64,000 nucleotides of DNA from Tetmemena sp. SeJ-2015 (lineage: Eukaryota > Ciliophora > Spirotrichea > Sporadotrichida > Oxytrichidae). Under the pieces are notes generated by a model. It ran no database searches. It worked only from the letters and a program-made list of their open reading frames with translations, and had not been told where the DNA came from. This document shows positions 49,282-61,740 of the stretch, piece by piece. The stretch's first letter is position 1; every line of letters starts with the position of its first letter. Location of the stretch: NCBI GenBank assembly GCA_027382625.1, contig JAJKFJ010021023.1, positions 36,675 through 100,674 on the forward strand. The letters run 5' to 3'. The position numbers and the translations under genes are program-made.

Positions 49282-51146
49282 ATGATATCGCAATTCTTTG
49301 TCATTTCTCTCAGAGGAGACACTATTATACATAAAGATTGTAAGGCAGCAACTAAGATTTATCATTCCTTAACTTAATTTAGTCCGCCATGATATTGATC
49401 TGGGTAAATACAATTCAACTCAAGAGATATTCCTGTCGCAAGTAGGAATTAACAATTCGTACTCCGAAGATAATCTTGCTTTAATCAAGCCATTTAAAAC
49501 ATATCATGTTAATTTTAAGATTGCACATTTTTCGTAAGTGAAATTTCTGACTTCAGCAATTCTTGGAAAATTAACTCTAAAGAATAGGAGAGGCAAGGGA
49601 TACAGTTTGTGTACATGAAGAGGAATCAGCTGTTCTTTGTATTCACTTCAAAGCAGAAGGACTTAATCCCATCGTTTGCTCAAACTCTGCTCTTCAAAAT
49701 AGTCTAGGTAAGAAACTGAGAGAGATTGCAGCAAGGATCATATTTCTTTTATCAGACTCTAACTTTTTCGAAAACTATTCTATGTAGATGATACATGATT
49801 TTTGCGGAGGCTTAGAAGAAGAGCTAATGAGTGGAATATTATGGTGTTTTTTTTATAATGAGGACTAATTTCATAATGGTTTATGAGCTAATAGATGAGA
49901 TGATGGTAATTTGATTATAAACCTTCATAATAAGCATTTAGGACTATGGCTAGGCGCAAATTACACACTCGGAAACTTTGAGAAAGTTCGTGCATACTCA
50001 GGCAGAAAAGTGTTATAATGGCACTATGTAAACTATAAGGAGAGTTAAACTTTTTTTCATAGGGATTATCTTTGGACATCACTGAAACTGGATAAGCTTA
50101 AATTAACAGACTCTGTCAGTGAAAAAGATAGTGAGAAATCTATTTAAAAGCATTCCAACGATATATTTGTGGAGATATAAGAAAAGCTAAGTGCAGTCTT
50201 TAACGTGAGTGGCTTTGCAATTTACATTAAAATCAACGGCATGATACTGATAAAGAACTATCTCCATAGCAGACTAAATCTGAGGCTTCTCATGAACGAG
50301 GAATTCCAGATGGGACAGGAGCAGACTATTGCAAATTCATACCATGGAGTCAGTCTAGGCTATGATGGCAGATCGCATGAAAGAATGGAGGTCTATAATG
50401 GAACAGGAGGAGGCTCTGCGAGAAAGAGAGTCTAGGTGAGTTAATTACAGGAAACAGTTAATGAGCATGAGCTTCAGCAATACCGAATGCTTTCCTTATT
50501 CCCTCCACTAGGATAATCTATAGGTCTCTAATACACTCTAGATGGAAATTTTTAAATGCTTCCAATTAAGCTCTATCCCTCTTTCATTCCAAGGCACAAC
50601 TATAAGAAATTAGAACTAACACTTAAGCTCTCTTGCAGACTACCTTAAAACCTAAGATGCAAGTTTGCCAAAGTATCCTTCTAATTTCCGATGAAGGTGC
50701 ATAAAGTCAACTTTACAAACATGCAGTAAGAATAAGCTCAGCTGGGGTTGAAAGATATCAAAGATATGGAAAGCCTCAATAAAGTTGCTACCTCCTGGAT
50801 AGTAAATGCAACTTCATCTTCAACAGTAGTAAACGAGAATGGAAAAGCAGACTGCGATATGAAAAAGAGGAAAGTAACGTGGACTGTAAGCAATCTCAAA
50901 GGAGGATAGAACAAGACACTCGAGATTTGCCTCTCTTATGATAAAGATGTGCTAATTGATGAACTTCAGTTCAAGCAGCTAGGTCCCTTCACAGTTGACT
51001 TCGACATTCCTAATTATACAGCCTCAGGGATTAAGATAACTAAGATGGATGCTAAACTAATCGAAGCTCCTTTTGATTCGAATAAAGAGCCAGGAAAATG
51101 GTTAAGGCATAAGACAACTTCAGGATCCTACGTTTCAAGGGTTTGA
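49282..51146 (+). CDS. AP4M1: AP-4 complex mu subunit
   Basis: N-terminus MISQFFVISLRGDTIIHKD matches AP-4 mu (MISQFFILSSKGDPLIYKD in human). Further on: FIMVYELIDEMMDYGQAQIT (longin/mu N domain, VYELLDEVLDYGYVQTT) and SETLRKFVHTQAE. The mu homology domain includes FNVSGFAIYIKINGMILIKN, LRLLMNEEFQMG, ELQQYRMLSLFPPLGQS, SFIPRHNYKKLELTLKLSCR, FTVDFDIPNYTASGIKITKM and the C-terminal KWLRHKTTSGSYVSRV. AP-4 sorts cargo at the trans-Golgi network; mu binds tyrosine-type signals. Introns seen: about 49710-49733, 49904-49943 and 50436-50450 (only 15 nt if real). Insertions near 49370-49550 and 50040 are probable IESs. Assignment to AP-4 rests mainly on the N-terminus. Confidence 0.9.
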
Positions 51147-51295
51147 TGAAAATTTATCTGACCATGAATTAAAAGAAAGTGCAGTCTGTTATTTATTACA
51201 TCAATTTATTGCCTCTGTCATATATTTTGTAAGATGATGCCAATAGGTAAGAAGAGTAATGTAGTTAGAATAATTGCAATTGATTTGAAATTAAA

Positions 51296-54200
51296 ATGAA
51301 AACGAATAGGAATATGAAAAAGCAAAGTAACCTGCTGAATAGATCCTCAATGGATCCTTAAAAAGAAAATATCAGCATGATTTACAATAATCATAGTCAT
51401 ATTGACTCTTCAGTTATCTTGAGCAGACAAAATAAGATAAAAGATACCCAATCAACTTCTAGAAGTTAGTAGGCTGGAGGTGGTGGATTTACTAACAGAT
51501 AAAAGAATTCTAAAATTGGAATCAGTCTCAGGATGAGAAATTTGATTCAGTAAAATTAAACTCATGCTCCTCAACTTCAATAGGAGCGCTCTTAAATTCA
51601 ATCCTGCAAAAGTTAAAATAGAAGAGAGTCAAATAAGCCCATACTATTTGAGGATTAAAGTGTATACCCGGGTAGATTAAGCGCTGGTCTTTATTCAAAT
51701 TACCTGCAACAAAACAGTTAACTGCCAGCTAAGATGAGAGAGAAGCATTCTAGGTAGCACTCAGCCAGAAGTATTTCAAATATCTTGCAGCCAAGAATAA
51801 TCAAAGACATGCCTTAAAGTAAGAAAACGTCTCGACTTACACATCGTAAGCAGAAAAGCGGAAACTAGATAAAGCAAGCAGCCTAAATTTTTACAAGCAA
51901 AGCTTAATCTAAAGTAAATGAAAACTAGTCAAAGGACCATCACTCTAACATCTAACATTTTCCATAATAAATGAGAAGACATGAAAGTGAAGAAATTGAG
52001 ACTAGGATAAGAGCTATATCTACAGAAAGAATTTTGAAGAAGGAGACAGCGAATGTAAATGCCTTGAACGATAAACTAGAGTAAAAGTACTTACAACTCA
52101 AGGAGACTTTAAGAGAAAAAGATAGAGAAATTCAAGATAAGGACAATAAAATCTATATGTCATATTTATCTAAAGCTATGAAAATAAGTACCACATCCTA
52201 AAGGACGAGATCGCATAACTTAATCAGCAATTGTATATATTAATTCTTAGTGGAGAGAGACAACTCTGTCAAATTATTTGAGCGAAGTAAAAAGTACAAG
52301 TAGCTCTATAAGTAAAGAGATAATGAAATGGAGTCACTCAAAGAGGAGTTCTAAAACTTTATTGATTAACACGATGCAGAAATAAACAAAATGAAGCAGA
52401 CTATAGATTAGAAGATGAATTCACTTTTTGATGAGAAGGAACAAATGCTAAATACCCTCAGAGAGATAATTCATAAAGCTTATCAACTCCAGAGATAGAT
52501 ATAATAAGACAAAGCTTTCGCGCATAATTTTCAAATTAACTTGACCTTGAATGATATTCTAAGGCTCGGAGATAATTTTGAATAAGGGTAGTTTACAGAT
52601 GTTCAAGGGAGCTAAAATAATTCAGCATCTTATTTTTGCATTTTAATGTAATCAACAATTAGTTCTGAATTAATTTGTTTGATAAATTTGTAATTTATCA
52701 TAGCTACAAAATTAACCTTATTCTTAAAAAGTTGTTAAAATTGAAAAAGTTTGAGTCAATTTTAAATTGAATTTCTGATTTAATCAGAAGTTATTTAAGA
52801 TAAATTCTTGGAAATATTTTAATTATTGCAGTACGATCTTCAAAATTAACAGTAGAGAGATATTGAGGCGTAATCCGTATTTATTGAAGAATTAAAAGGA
52901 CATTTATTAGAAATCGAAAAAGAAAATCAAATTCTTAGAGAGGAAAAAATTATGATGGCAAATATCCATCAGCGTGTTGAGAGTTAGAAAGGGAGCTAGG
53001 AGAAAATATTTGCCTATCATTAGCAGCAATTTAATAACTAAATAGGTTCTTCCTTCCACTCTAACAATATCTTCCAGTCCAATGTAGACACAAAGTAAAC
53101 TACTTAGCAAATAATGGCTCCGTTCATGCTCTCAGACACAGAAGGCATTTTTCCAAGATCAATAGAGCCCAAAGTCAATCAGACCAATACTAAAAGGTAA
53201 TTGGCTAAATGAATCCATCGTCTAATCATCATCATCATAACTAGAATTTAACTCAATCTGATCCTGGAATGAAGTTCTACTTAAATGGAGGAGCAGGAGG
53301 AGGTGGATCTTTTGTAGATTCAAGAGTTAATCATGAAGACTCAAAGTCTCAAATTGATCAAAATTAAAGTAGCTACCTTATGAGCAACGATTACGAATCT
53401 TAAAAATTAGATCAGAGTCAAAACTAAAGAGTGCCATCTCTTCTCACTTTGAAGCAACTAGAAATTCAGAATTAAAATTCTCGTTCCTCCACTTTAGTTA
53501 GATCAGGACTTACCTCTTCTACCAATCAGTAATTTAGAAATAAGTTTTAGATCTTATCTCCTGCTTCAACCCTTTCTATGTAGCATATTCAGTTGCCAAC
53601 CTAGTATAAGTCCCCTATTTCAAATTGTGCTTCAAATTTTACCTTAAACAACAATTTCTAGCATACAACTAACAATACCTAGAACTTTTAATGATTATGG
53701 ACAGAATAGCTCTGCCGGAGTTGCTCAACTATTTCCTTCTCAAAACTAAGGATATATAAACTAATAGATGCTCAATTAAGCTCTGATGAGATGGGCAAAG
53801 CCAGCGGGAGAAGCCACGAAACATCAACGTTCTAGTAAAACTAGGAATATTTGCAATCCTTAAAGGAAGCAGGTGAAGAATCAGAGGAAGATAATGCTGC
53901 AAGCAATTCTAAGCATAACTATGCTTAACAGAATAGCCATTTTAGAGTTTTTTATAAATAGAGGTCATTAGAGATCGGAACAAGCGAGCACTATCTAATT
54001 GAACTAAGTAAATCTTTCTCAGTCCTATGAGGCGATTAAAGTTAGTGTTAAGAGATTGACAAATCTAGCAGAGGTGAGAGCCCTATGCACCATCGCACTA
54101 ATAGCTAAATGCAATAGCAGCATAATTCGAGAGAAAGCTAAACTATAAGCCAGTATCTCTCTTCTCATTTGAATTCTCAAACTAAATACGGTTCCCTTCC

Positions 54201-54456
54201 CACTGATGTCTACAGATTGAACCAATACATGAGAGAGGAGAATAGGCCTTTAAGTCCTGGAAATGCTAATTGGGGAAGCTAAGGGCAACATATAGCAGCT
54301 AATGCAGCAGGAAACAAAGACACTATTTCTGGAAGCTCTTACATAAGCGATAGGACAAATAATTTGAAGAAAGAAATTAACAATCTGGATGAAGAGATAT
54401 CACAGCTTTAAAACAGCCTTAAAAATGTGATTGTTAAAAGGAGCACAATTCAGTGA
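51296..54456 (+). CDS. long coiled-coil protein with Asn/Gln/Ser-rich flanks
   Basis: Starts MKTNRNMKKQSNLLNRSS, with ~230 residues of basic Ser/Gln-rich lead. The central coiled coil includes ALNDKLEQKYLQLKETLRE, LKEEFQNFIDQHDAEINKMK and, after an AT-rich insert (about 52630-52830), VFIEELKGHLLEIEKENQIL. A Ser/Asn/His/Gly-rich C-terminal part follows, ending in another short coil (NNLKKEINNLDEEISQLQ) and IVKRSTIQ. Frame slips near 53205, 53690 and 54035 probably mark small IESs. No globular domain. Layout resembles centrosomal/ciliary scaffold proteins, but that is not diagnostic. Confidence 0.75.
52625..52830. other. probable IES, AT-rich insert in coiled-coil gene
   Basis: The coding frame before (FTDVQGSQNN) and after (YDLQNQQQRDIEAQ) is interrupted by about 200 bp of very AT-rich, non-coding DNA with stops. 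Exact borders were not fixed. Confidence 0.45.
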
Positions 54457-54561
54457 ATTATTTGTTAATTGCTTTGAAGCGAGATAAAATTCGCGATGAA
54501 AATCCATTGAATATGATATGTGAAGGATATAGATAAAAATTTAATTTTGGAGACAATAAAT

Positions 54562-56426
54562 ATGTACGCAAAAGCCTCTCCTGAGGGGTAGCTCTCTCAG
54601 CCAACTATTCTTCCTACCTAAATGCAATTTGTTCATCAGCAACAGCCCTAGCTATAATCTCTAAATCAGAGTTCACTATATTTTTTAATAAAAAAGAGTT
54701 TTATGGCTGGAAGACAAATGGTAAGCTAAACAGGCCAACAAATGCTCCCACAACAAAACTAAGCGGATATTTTAAAAGACCAAAATTACCAAGTCCTCCT
54801 TTCTTATTTATTGATTTTGTAATTTTATATTTCTTAGAGTAATTGTACTAACCCTAAGCAAACCTAACAGAGAAATGGATAAATCTAAGGAATGAAAAGC
54901 CTCCCTCACTAGCCTGAATAAAGAGAGTAAGGTATCTCCCTTCCACCACCCCTTGGTTAATAACCTTAGCCATCGAATTCTCACTTAAATGGTATATATT
55001 AAAATTTTAAACACTTAGTGGGGCCTTAGAAGGAATCCTTCTTGAGTATGAAAATAAGCGGTCAGCAGTTTGAGGAAGTTGACTAACTACAAGATGGCGA
55101 TCAATAAGATGAGCAACACATAGGTGAATATAGTTCAGATATGAGTGGCATTGATCATGACGACCATGAGGACTTTTCCGAAGCTATATCAGATCTCTCC
55201 TGTGAGGACATCTCCACCTTCGAAGGAAATGAAGTTTTAGAGGTAAGTTTACTTCCCTAGGTCACTCCTCACCAGTCCATATTCTCTCAACTATAATTAT
55301 TGGTCTAATTGATTGATGCGCTGTTGATCGATTCACATTCGATTTTGATGTTCAAAAGAGCCTCTTATGTGACTTATAATTCCTAAGTTGTTCCTCTTTT
55401 TGCTTTTGATTTGAATTAAGCCACTTTTTTAAATAGTCTTCTTTGCTGTCTAAATGACGACAAATGATTCAATACTGACATTATGTTATAGTAGTACAAA
55501 AATGGAGGGAAGAACTGCCGACAGATCTATTCACTTCTGATTAGCCTATGGAAGAAGCAAGATTACGACTAAATCGTAAAGTACTCTGGGAAATGAAGCG
55601 TTGTGCTGATCAGTACACTAAGATGTTTGGGAACATGTATAATGACCTCATGGAAAGTTGTATCAGACTTGAAAATGAACCTGTAAGATTCTATAGAAAT
55701 CCTTATAATGCATTCACTGTTTCACATTATGATCATATGTAGTATTCAACCAATTGTTATGATTGCTAGTTCGAGAAGGAGGATAAATAGGAAAAGAGAA
55801 TACAACAATAGTTCTTGCAACAGCAAATGAGGGAACAGGCAAGACAGTAAGCCAAAGACAAGTAATAAGCAAATAACCGTTCAGTCTCTCCTTTAGCCAC
55901 CCTTACCTAAAATCCTAAATTTGCGATGCCTAAAGGTAATGAAAACTAGGAGGCGGTGTCTTTTGGAGCTGATCAAATAGAAAATTCCATGAAGAATTAG
56001 TCCCAGGTTGGAAATGTTAATCCTATGATTATATCACAAAAAATGCCTGAGTAACAATAAAAGCTAATTATAAAAATCAATCCAAGTGGGTAACTGACGT
56101 AAACTGCCATCACAGCAGATAAGCAAGGCCCAGCCGAAGTTCCTAACACTGATAAAGCATCACATGAGAATCCGAATGAACTAATCAATCCTGAAAAGGT
56201 AAATACTGAAGAGGAAGAAAAAAATGCTCTCAAAAATATCCCAGTAAACAAAAATGAAGAGGAGAAAGATATATAGCAAAGCGATTTAGTAGACTCCTAA
56301 GAAAGTAAGCATTCTAAATCTTCATTATCCTTTTTATAGAATAAAGAATAAGGATGCTCAAAAGAAATCATCTTATGGTTCATAGCTAGCAAAACAGCAT
56401 CCTAAATGATATTGATCGGGGCTTGA
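54562..56426 (+). CDS. Gln-rich protein, unknown
   Basis: Starts MYAKASPEGQLSQPTILPTQ. The first ~230 residues are Gln/Asn/Pro-rich with an acidic end (DMSGIDHDDHEDFSEAISDL). After a 251-bp IES the frame continues VQKWREELPTDLFTSDQPME, then RLRLNRKVLWEMKRCADQYT and LMESCIRLENEPVRFYRNPY, a conserved-looking ~100-residue unit, and a Gln-rich and acidic tail. The DNA between DSQESKHSK and the TGA at 56424 may be 3' flank read through. No family recognised. Confidence 0.7.
55246..55496. other. IES, 251 bp, pointer GTA
   Basis: GTA at 55243-55245 and 55494-55496. Excision joins FEGNEVLE to VQKWREELP in frame. A GT-AG intron reading (gtaagt...tagtag) gives the wrong phase, so an IES is preferred. 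The insert carries a TGA-free minus-strand frame of about 44 codons. Confidence 0.6.
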
Positions 56427-56696
56427 GAATTTTAATTTTTATAGAAATTAAATGGGAGGAATTAAATAAGCTAATTGGAAGATATATGCTAATTAAAGAG
56501 AGTAATTAAATTCATCATTTTAACAGCAATTATTTTTCCATCTATTTATTTCCTTAAGTAGAATTTATCTTTTCTTATTAAATTATTCACATAGCAACCT
56601 TGATCCCTCTGCTAAAAAAAGACCTCGCCTTCATGGAAACGAAACGAATTATTTCATATTTTTATTCCTTTAGCCAGCCTTTATTTATGACTCAAA

Positions 56697-57925
56697 AGAT
56701 AAAGAACGACGGCGCTTTCTCGGCAAGCAATTGTTAGTTAGAGCCAAAATTATCACCAGAGTTGAGGGAGCTTACTTAAAACTCTGTGAAAATTGATCAT
56801 GATGACTCCTGCACAGTAAGATCTGTGAATCTGTAGGACGTGAATTAATCTCCTTAGCAACATCAGGAGACTGGCTAAGCATAATTTAATTATTAAGCTA
56901 GAGGAAGGGGCAGACCCAAGAAGATTAATAATTCAACTGCGGTCCCTGGATCAAGACAAGAGGAGATAAAGCAGAGTGAAGAAAAGGAGCATGAATAACC
57001 CAGGCCTCCTCAAAGAGACCCAATTAACTTGAAAAAGGAATTAGAATTCCTAATGTATCTAATAAAGAAATGAGATAATTGTCTTTTAATTGAATAAAGG
57101 CAGACAACTCACACCTCTTTCAACAGACAATACGAGATACTTATATGCAGGACCAAGGTAACTTTAGCAGAGCTACGAACAGAATCCAAAACTTTAAACC
57201 AACCGGAGGAAATGAATCTCGCTATTCCTAACTTTAGAATGTGACTGGACCCAGTGGCCTGATAAAGTATGATTAGGGAGATTTCATCTCTTGCGATTAA
57301 ATCTTCGATACTAAAGACATCCTTAGCCAACAGCACTTTTGGGAAAGAGTAGACGTCTTCTTTAAGATTGAGGTTCAGCAAGATATCTTGAATTTGATTT
57401 ATATAAGAAGCATATCGATGTTAAGTATTTTTCTTGAACAAGCTGAACAACTTGTTCATCTTACCTGAAGAGGTGCTAAATAAGTTATCACTCGAGTTAG
57501 AGCCTCACTTTGGGAGAGAAGCAGTGCTGGGAGATGACATAATTGAGAAAGTGAAGTTATCAAAGAGATTGCATAAGTTGCTTTTACAGAACGATGATAT
57601 ATCGATATTCAAGGCTTCTCCAATCGGTAAGAGGTAAAAAACACCTGCAGAGTTCCTTAATGAATTTAAGGAAGATCTTAAGAAGGAATTCCTAAATAAC
57701 GAAAGGGGATTAAAGGGAAAACCCGGAAAGTAAAATCCATCGCAGTTTGGACCCAAATATGGAGCAGATGGCTGGATATAAACTTTAATTCAATGTGATA
57801 AATAAGATAGTTTATTAAAATATAAAACTTAAAGGATGTACTATACAAATATCCTTCAAGGAATATCAATAACTTATTTTTTGAAAGCGTGGCAAATTCT
57901 GTAAAATACTTAAATTTGCGAATGA
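56697..57925 (+). CDS. AT-hook protein, probable DNA-binding, unknown
   Basis: Starts MTQKIKNDGAFSASNCQLEP. An AT-hook core, ARGRGRPKKINN (RGRP), lies near residue 80, indicating minor-groove binding to AT-rich DNA. Next come KKELEFLMYLIKKADNSHLF across a 32-bp IES and FWERVDVFFKIEVQQDI. After a frame slip near 57430 comes LNNLFILPEEVLNKLSLELE with GDDIIEKVKLSKRLHKLLLQ, then a Gly/Lys-rich end (KGKPGKQNPSQFGPKYG). No second domain recognised. The true stop could lie earlier than 57925, since the last ~40 codons look like 3' flank. Confidence 0.75.
57068..57099. other. IES, 32 bp, pointer AATAAAG
   Basis: AATAAAG at 57061-57067 and 57093-57099. The insert starts with an in-frame TGA; excision gives FLMYLIKKADNSHLFQQ-like continuation (LIKADNSHL) in frame. 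The 7-bp exact repeat and stop removal support it well. Confidence 0.75.
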
Positions 57926-58062
57926 TTCAGGATAAGTTTAAAAACTAAGAATTTAAAAGTATTAACCCCTTATAATTTAATAATATGATATAGAATAACT
58001 TATCTTTATCCTCCGATAACTTCTCCTATTTAAAATTAGTCCAATTTAAATAATAATTATAG

Positions 58063-58370
58063 CATTCGATTCAGCATGAAATTCTAAGAACTTTTTATCC
58101 TTGTAACTTTTGTGCGGGAATGCTCAGTAAAGAGTTATAATAGACACAAGTAAAGATGAAGATGACGATTATGAAGTAGAAGAGTGCGCGCATCATATCT
58201 CACTGCTGAGAGGTGCTGTGAAGATGAGTAAAGAAGAATATCATATTAATTTTTGATATGCTATCGAACAAGCTGCAGATCAGGGGTGAATCTGTGATTT
58301 CAACTGCCACAAAGTTGCAACTCTCCATTTATTATTTTAACCAATTCATCGATTTTAATTAAAATTCCTA
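58063..58370 (+). repeat. dispersed ~300-bp repeat, copy 2
   Basis: Matches copies at 3400-3700 and 62240-62550 in order and orientation: CGATTCAGCAT, ATCCTTGTAAC, AAAGAGTTATAATAGACACA (copy 3 has AAATTATAAAGGACACA), GCTATCGAACAAGC and CCATTTATTATTTTAACCA. It lies in non-coding DNA after the AT-hook gene. Confidence 0.7.
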
Positions 58371-58660
58371 CTATAGTATTTTCTTCTCATTTTCTTCTCA
58401 TTTTATTTTGACTTTTTTATAATTTTTTCTTTATCATTAACAAAAATTATATTAAAATATTCTAAAATATGACCTTAAAATCACTATTTCCTTGTATTAA
58501 GAGTATAAGCTAAATTTTAAATTAAAAGTGTTTGCTCTAAAAATAATCTAATTTGAAAATTATGTTTCATTAATTTTCATTTGAAACCCAGCGTTAATCT
58601 TTGCATATTAACGAAGGTTTATTAAAAAAAGAGCAAGGTAGAGGAGGTTATTTATTCCAG

Positions 58661-59120
58661 TCAAGGATTATCCTTAAGGAGGAGTATCCCGTAAGGTCTG
58701 ATGTCACTGGGAGTCTTAGCAATCCAAACATCGTTTTTGGCCATCCAGAAGCCATTAGGATTAATCCTGCACTAAAAGATCAACCGATTTTTAGAATCAT
58801 TTGCGAATTCAAATTCCTTGGTATAAAAAAGAGCTACTTCAAGACTGGGAGAGCAATAAACCCCCTAACCAACACTTTGAGTTGGATCACGAAGACATTT
58901 CCTTCCTTGCCAAGCATGATGGGTGCCAATGCTAAATCCATCTCTAACAATGTTGGAGAAGGCAGCTGCCATTTACTTTGCATCCGAAATCCTCACTCCA
59001 TGATAGGCTACATACCACTCGTTAGGATTCCCGTCTTGTCCCAGCCAGTCTAAGGTGATAAACTTCTTCTAAACATTCAGCCCAATTCGGTACCACTCTT
59101 TAGGAGGCTAAATGTACTCA
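58661..59120 (-). CDS. DWLG/YHG-motif protein family, possibly ADP-ribosyltransferase-like
   Basis: Encodes LEYIQPPKEWYRIGLNV, DWLGQDGNPNEWYVAYHG, then ISDAKQMAAAFSNIVRDGFS, SVGQGVYCSPSLEVAL and, in a shifted frame, LIFQCRINPNGFWMAKNDVW with IAKTPSDIRPYGILLLKDNP. These blocks recur in proteins I have seen from fungi and ciliates annotated only as hypothetical; the YHG...GVYCSP..E.A pattern recalls the PARP/ART fold, an inference. The segment is 450 bp and covers only this domain. A one-base frame slip near 58815 could be a micro-IES or decay. The N-terminal gene part is not visible to the right, where AT-rich DNA begins. Confidence 0.7.
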
Positions 59121-59439
59121 AGCTGGTTTCCTTATCAATTAATTTATCAAATAAATGGCAAGTACAAATTAAGAGAATCTTTTTATATTTTATTAAGAAT
59201 TATGTTGACAAAGTCTAAAGAGATTAAGCTCACTCAAGTATAATAAAGTAGAATTTAATTAAATTTCATGACTGATTAAAATAATAAATGATGGCTTATG
59301 ATATGGTGGGATTTGAAATGGCTCAAAGATTCCCATGATTAGCAACTTATTAGGCAGTCAATCTTTATATAAATTTTTTTCTTCTTTAATCATTATCATA
59401 GCACCTTCAGCTACAAAATATGATCAGAGCCTTCTCTAA
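59121..59439. other. AT-rich non-coding stretch
   Basis: Between the DWLG-motif gene and the next minus-strand frame. No coding, repeat or RNA signal seen. Confidence 0.4.
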
Positions 59440-60162
59440 TCATCTTTAATTCTTTAGCTTAATTTATATTGACATTTATAACTCTGAGCTGAGCTTTTAG
59501 CTCAAGAAAAAAAAGTTTGCATGAATAAATAATTCTTAGAATTCTCTGTTCAATAAAAAAGTGTAATTCATATTTATCAGATACATTAAACTACGACATC
59601 TTAGAGCCATTTTAACTTAATTAACAATATAATTTTATATTTCTATAAATTATATCCTCCAAAAGACATATAATCTTTAATTTTAAAAGATATCTCTTTA
59701 AATTTAACATTTTATTAGTTCAGTGATTTTATAACTTTATGACATTAAGTTGAATATAGTAAAATATTTTCCTTTGGGTCCTCTCATCAATTTCTATGAT
59801 CTAAATCTAGTCATGTTTCCTCTTTTGTCAAAATCCTCAATGCTTAATTTGAATGCGTAGTTGATGCTCTTAGCTGAGGCATTAATTTGCTTGTCTCTCA
59901 AAGTTTTAATTAACATCTCACTATCTTTGATCTGATCATTTTGCCAATTTAAGAAGGAAAGAGTAAATGTCAGATTATCAGCAAGTATTTATCCCGTAAT
60001 AAAAGTACATACAATTGTACTTTCGAGATAAAATTTTAAGGAGAATAATTACCAATTTCATGCAAAATCTATTTAAAAATGATCCCTTTTAAAGTTGAGC
60101 TTCACAAACTTCAATGGAATTATACTCTTTTTCGGTTCTATCTTATCATAAGCATAGGCCAT
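59440..60162 (-). CDS. small conserved-looking protein, unknown
   Basis: Starts MAYAYDKIEPKKSIIPLKFV and reads KLNFKRDHF up to an AT-rich insert (about 59960-60080). It continues LNWQNDQIKDSEMLIKTLRD, KQINASAKSINYAFKLSIED and FDKRGNMTRFRSQKLMRGPK. The stop is uncertain: the open frame runs to TGA at 59440 but the last ~80 codons look like AT-rich flank, so the true end is probably near 59750. No family recognised. Confidence 0.55.
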
Positions 60163-61046
60163 TTTGCTTTACGTTGTCAAGGAGTTGAGGAGCATTAGTT
60201 GCATGAGTCCACTTTAATTTTTTTCCGTTATAAAGTAGAAGATTGATGACTGCCAACTATATCGCGTAATGAATAGACTCTCTTGATATAAAATTTTTTT
60301 AGTTCTGAGATTTAAATAATGCCTGATGATTTACTTCTTAATTACACTTTCATATACTTTTTCCTTAAGCTTAAAAATATTTTATCTGCTCATTAAATAA
60401 CAAAAGAAGAAACAACTATGATTAAAATAAAATTTTATATTAAGAATGCAATAAGAAATTATAATAATATTAAGATAGTAATTTTAATATATACTAAATT
60501 CTCATTTATTGTCAGCATTATTATTGCACAAATTAATTTAAAATTTAAATTATAATTTATTTAGTTAGTTGTCAAAACAAATGCAAGAATTATTTGAAAA
60601 AAATCCTTTCCTTTGAAATTAAATTCTTAATCCTTTAATTAAAATGGTCAAAAAATATTTTTTTGGATTTTGATTATTAAATATATTAAAAAGATTTTGC
60701 AAAGAATTTATAAGTTTTGTTATCAGAAAAATATCAAGTGTAGCAAAATTTTCTTATTTAGTTTGAGGTTTTTTCTCTTCTTTTCTTCTTATTTTGAAAC
60801 TAAATAGAACCTGTATTTTAATTGTTGCAATTTTATGCTTTTTTAGAATAGGAAGGTTATAAAATGATTAGTTTTATAATGTGAATAAATTTCTGCCTTA
60901 GATATTGTTAATATTTATGTAGTTGAGTGAGTTACTACTCTTTAATCAAAAGAAACAAATTGATAAAATGAGTCCAATTTATCTTATAAATTCTACCAGC
61001 ATTTAAATTAGAATAATTTCTCTCTAAATACACTATCCTAAGCTTT
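60163..61046. other. long AT-rich non-coding stretch
   Basis: Very AT-rich with no convincing coding frame on either strand, no repeat shared with the rest of the window and no terminal repeats that I could see. Typical of germline-limited or intergenic micronuclear DNA. Confidence 0.5.
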
Positions 61047-61740
61047 TCATATGAAAAATAAACTTATGACTTTTACTTTAAAAATAACTATACTTCCAGA
61101 GTAATGAATAGCTTTATCTATTTAAAATTAAATCTCTATACAAAATTCTACATTAATTTTGATATCATCAATATTTGCTGTGGTTTGAGTATTAACTTAA
61201 ATTTGGTCTTAATTAATTTTAAGAGCTTTGGCAACATTTTAAACCTCTTATTTAACAATTGACTATTCATTGTATTGTTACTAATTTCCAGCTTAAACTG
61301 CCAAATTTGGTCTTTATTCAAAACCCCGATATCCGAAAGATGAAAGGTCCTTTGTTATTGAAATCTAAGGCACAGCGTTATCGTAGATGAGCTGATTCAG
61401 AGACATTAAATCAGAGTCTTAAGGCTCACAAAGCTTAAGATTTATATTTCATTATTTAAATAAGAGCATTTAAATATCTAATATGGAATATTATTCCAAT
61501 TAAGATTATAAGAAAGAGAGAAATACTTCAATACATCAAATACTCACAAGGGTGATCCCAGAAAATGATATAATTATTTTCTTAAGATAGACAAAATGGA
61601 CTTTGCTGTAGATCTAGAAATGCTCTGCCTGTTACATAAACTTTAACTTTTTCCAAAATTTTGACTTCTTGACAATTGAATAAATGAGGATCATTAAGAC
61701 TACATCTTTATGATACTCAAATTAATCCTCCTTAAAAATA
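61047..61740 (-). CDS. unidentified coding segments
   Basis: Two minus-strand segments look coding: right one DPHLFNCQEVKILEKVKVYV with GRAFLDLQQSPFCLSQENN; left one DLMSLNQLIYDNAVPQISIT followed by FGYRGFEQRPNLAVQAGNQQ. They lie in different frames with AT-rich DNA between (about 61450-61560), consistent with an IES. The right segment has the alternating hydrophobic pattern of a beta-sandwich. No start codon fixed; end at TGA 61047-61049 uncertain. Confidence 0.45.

Noticed and set aside
58601..59053. 150-codon plus-strand frame starting MHINEGLLKKEQ
   Set aside because: It is the antisense shadow of the conserved DWLG/YHG-motif coding segment, whose blocks are recognisable on the minus strand.
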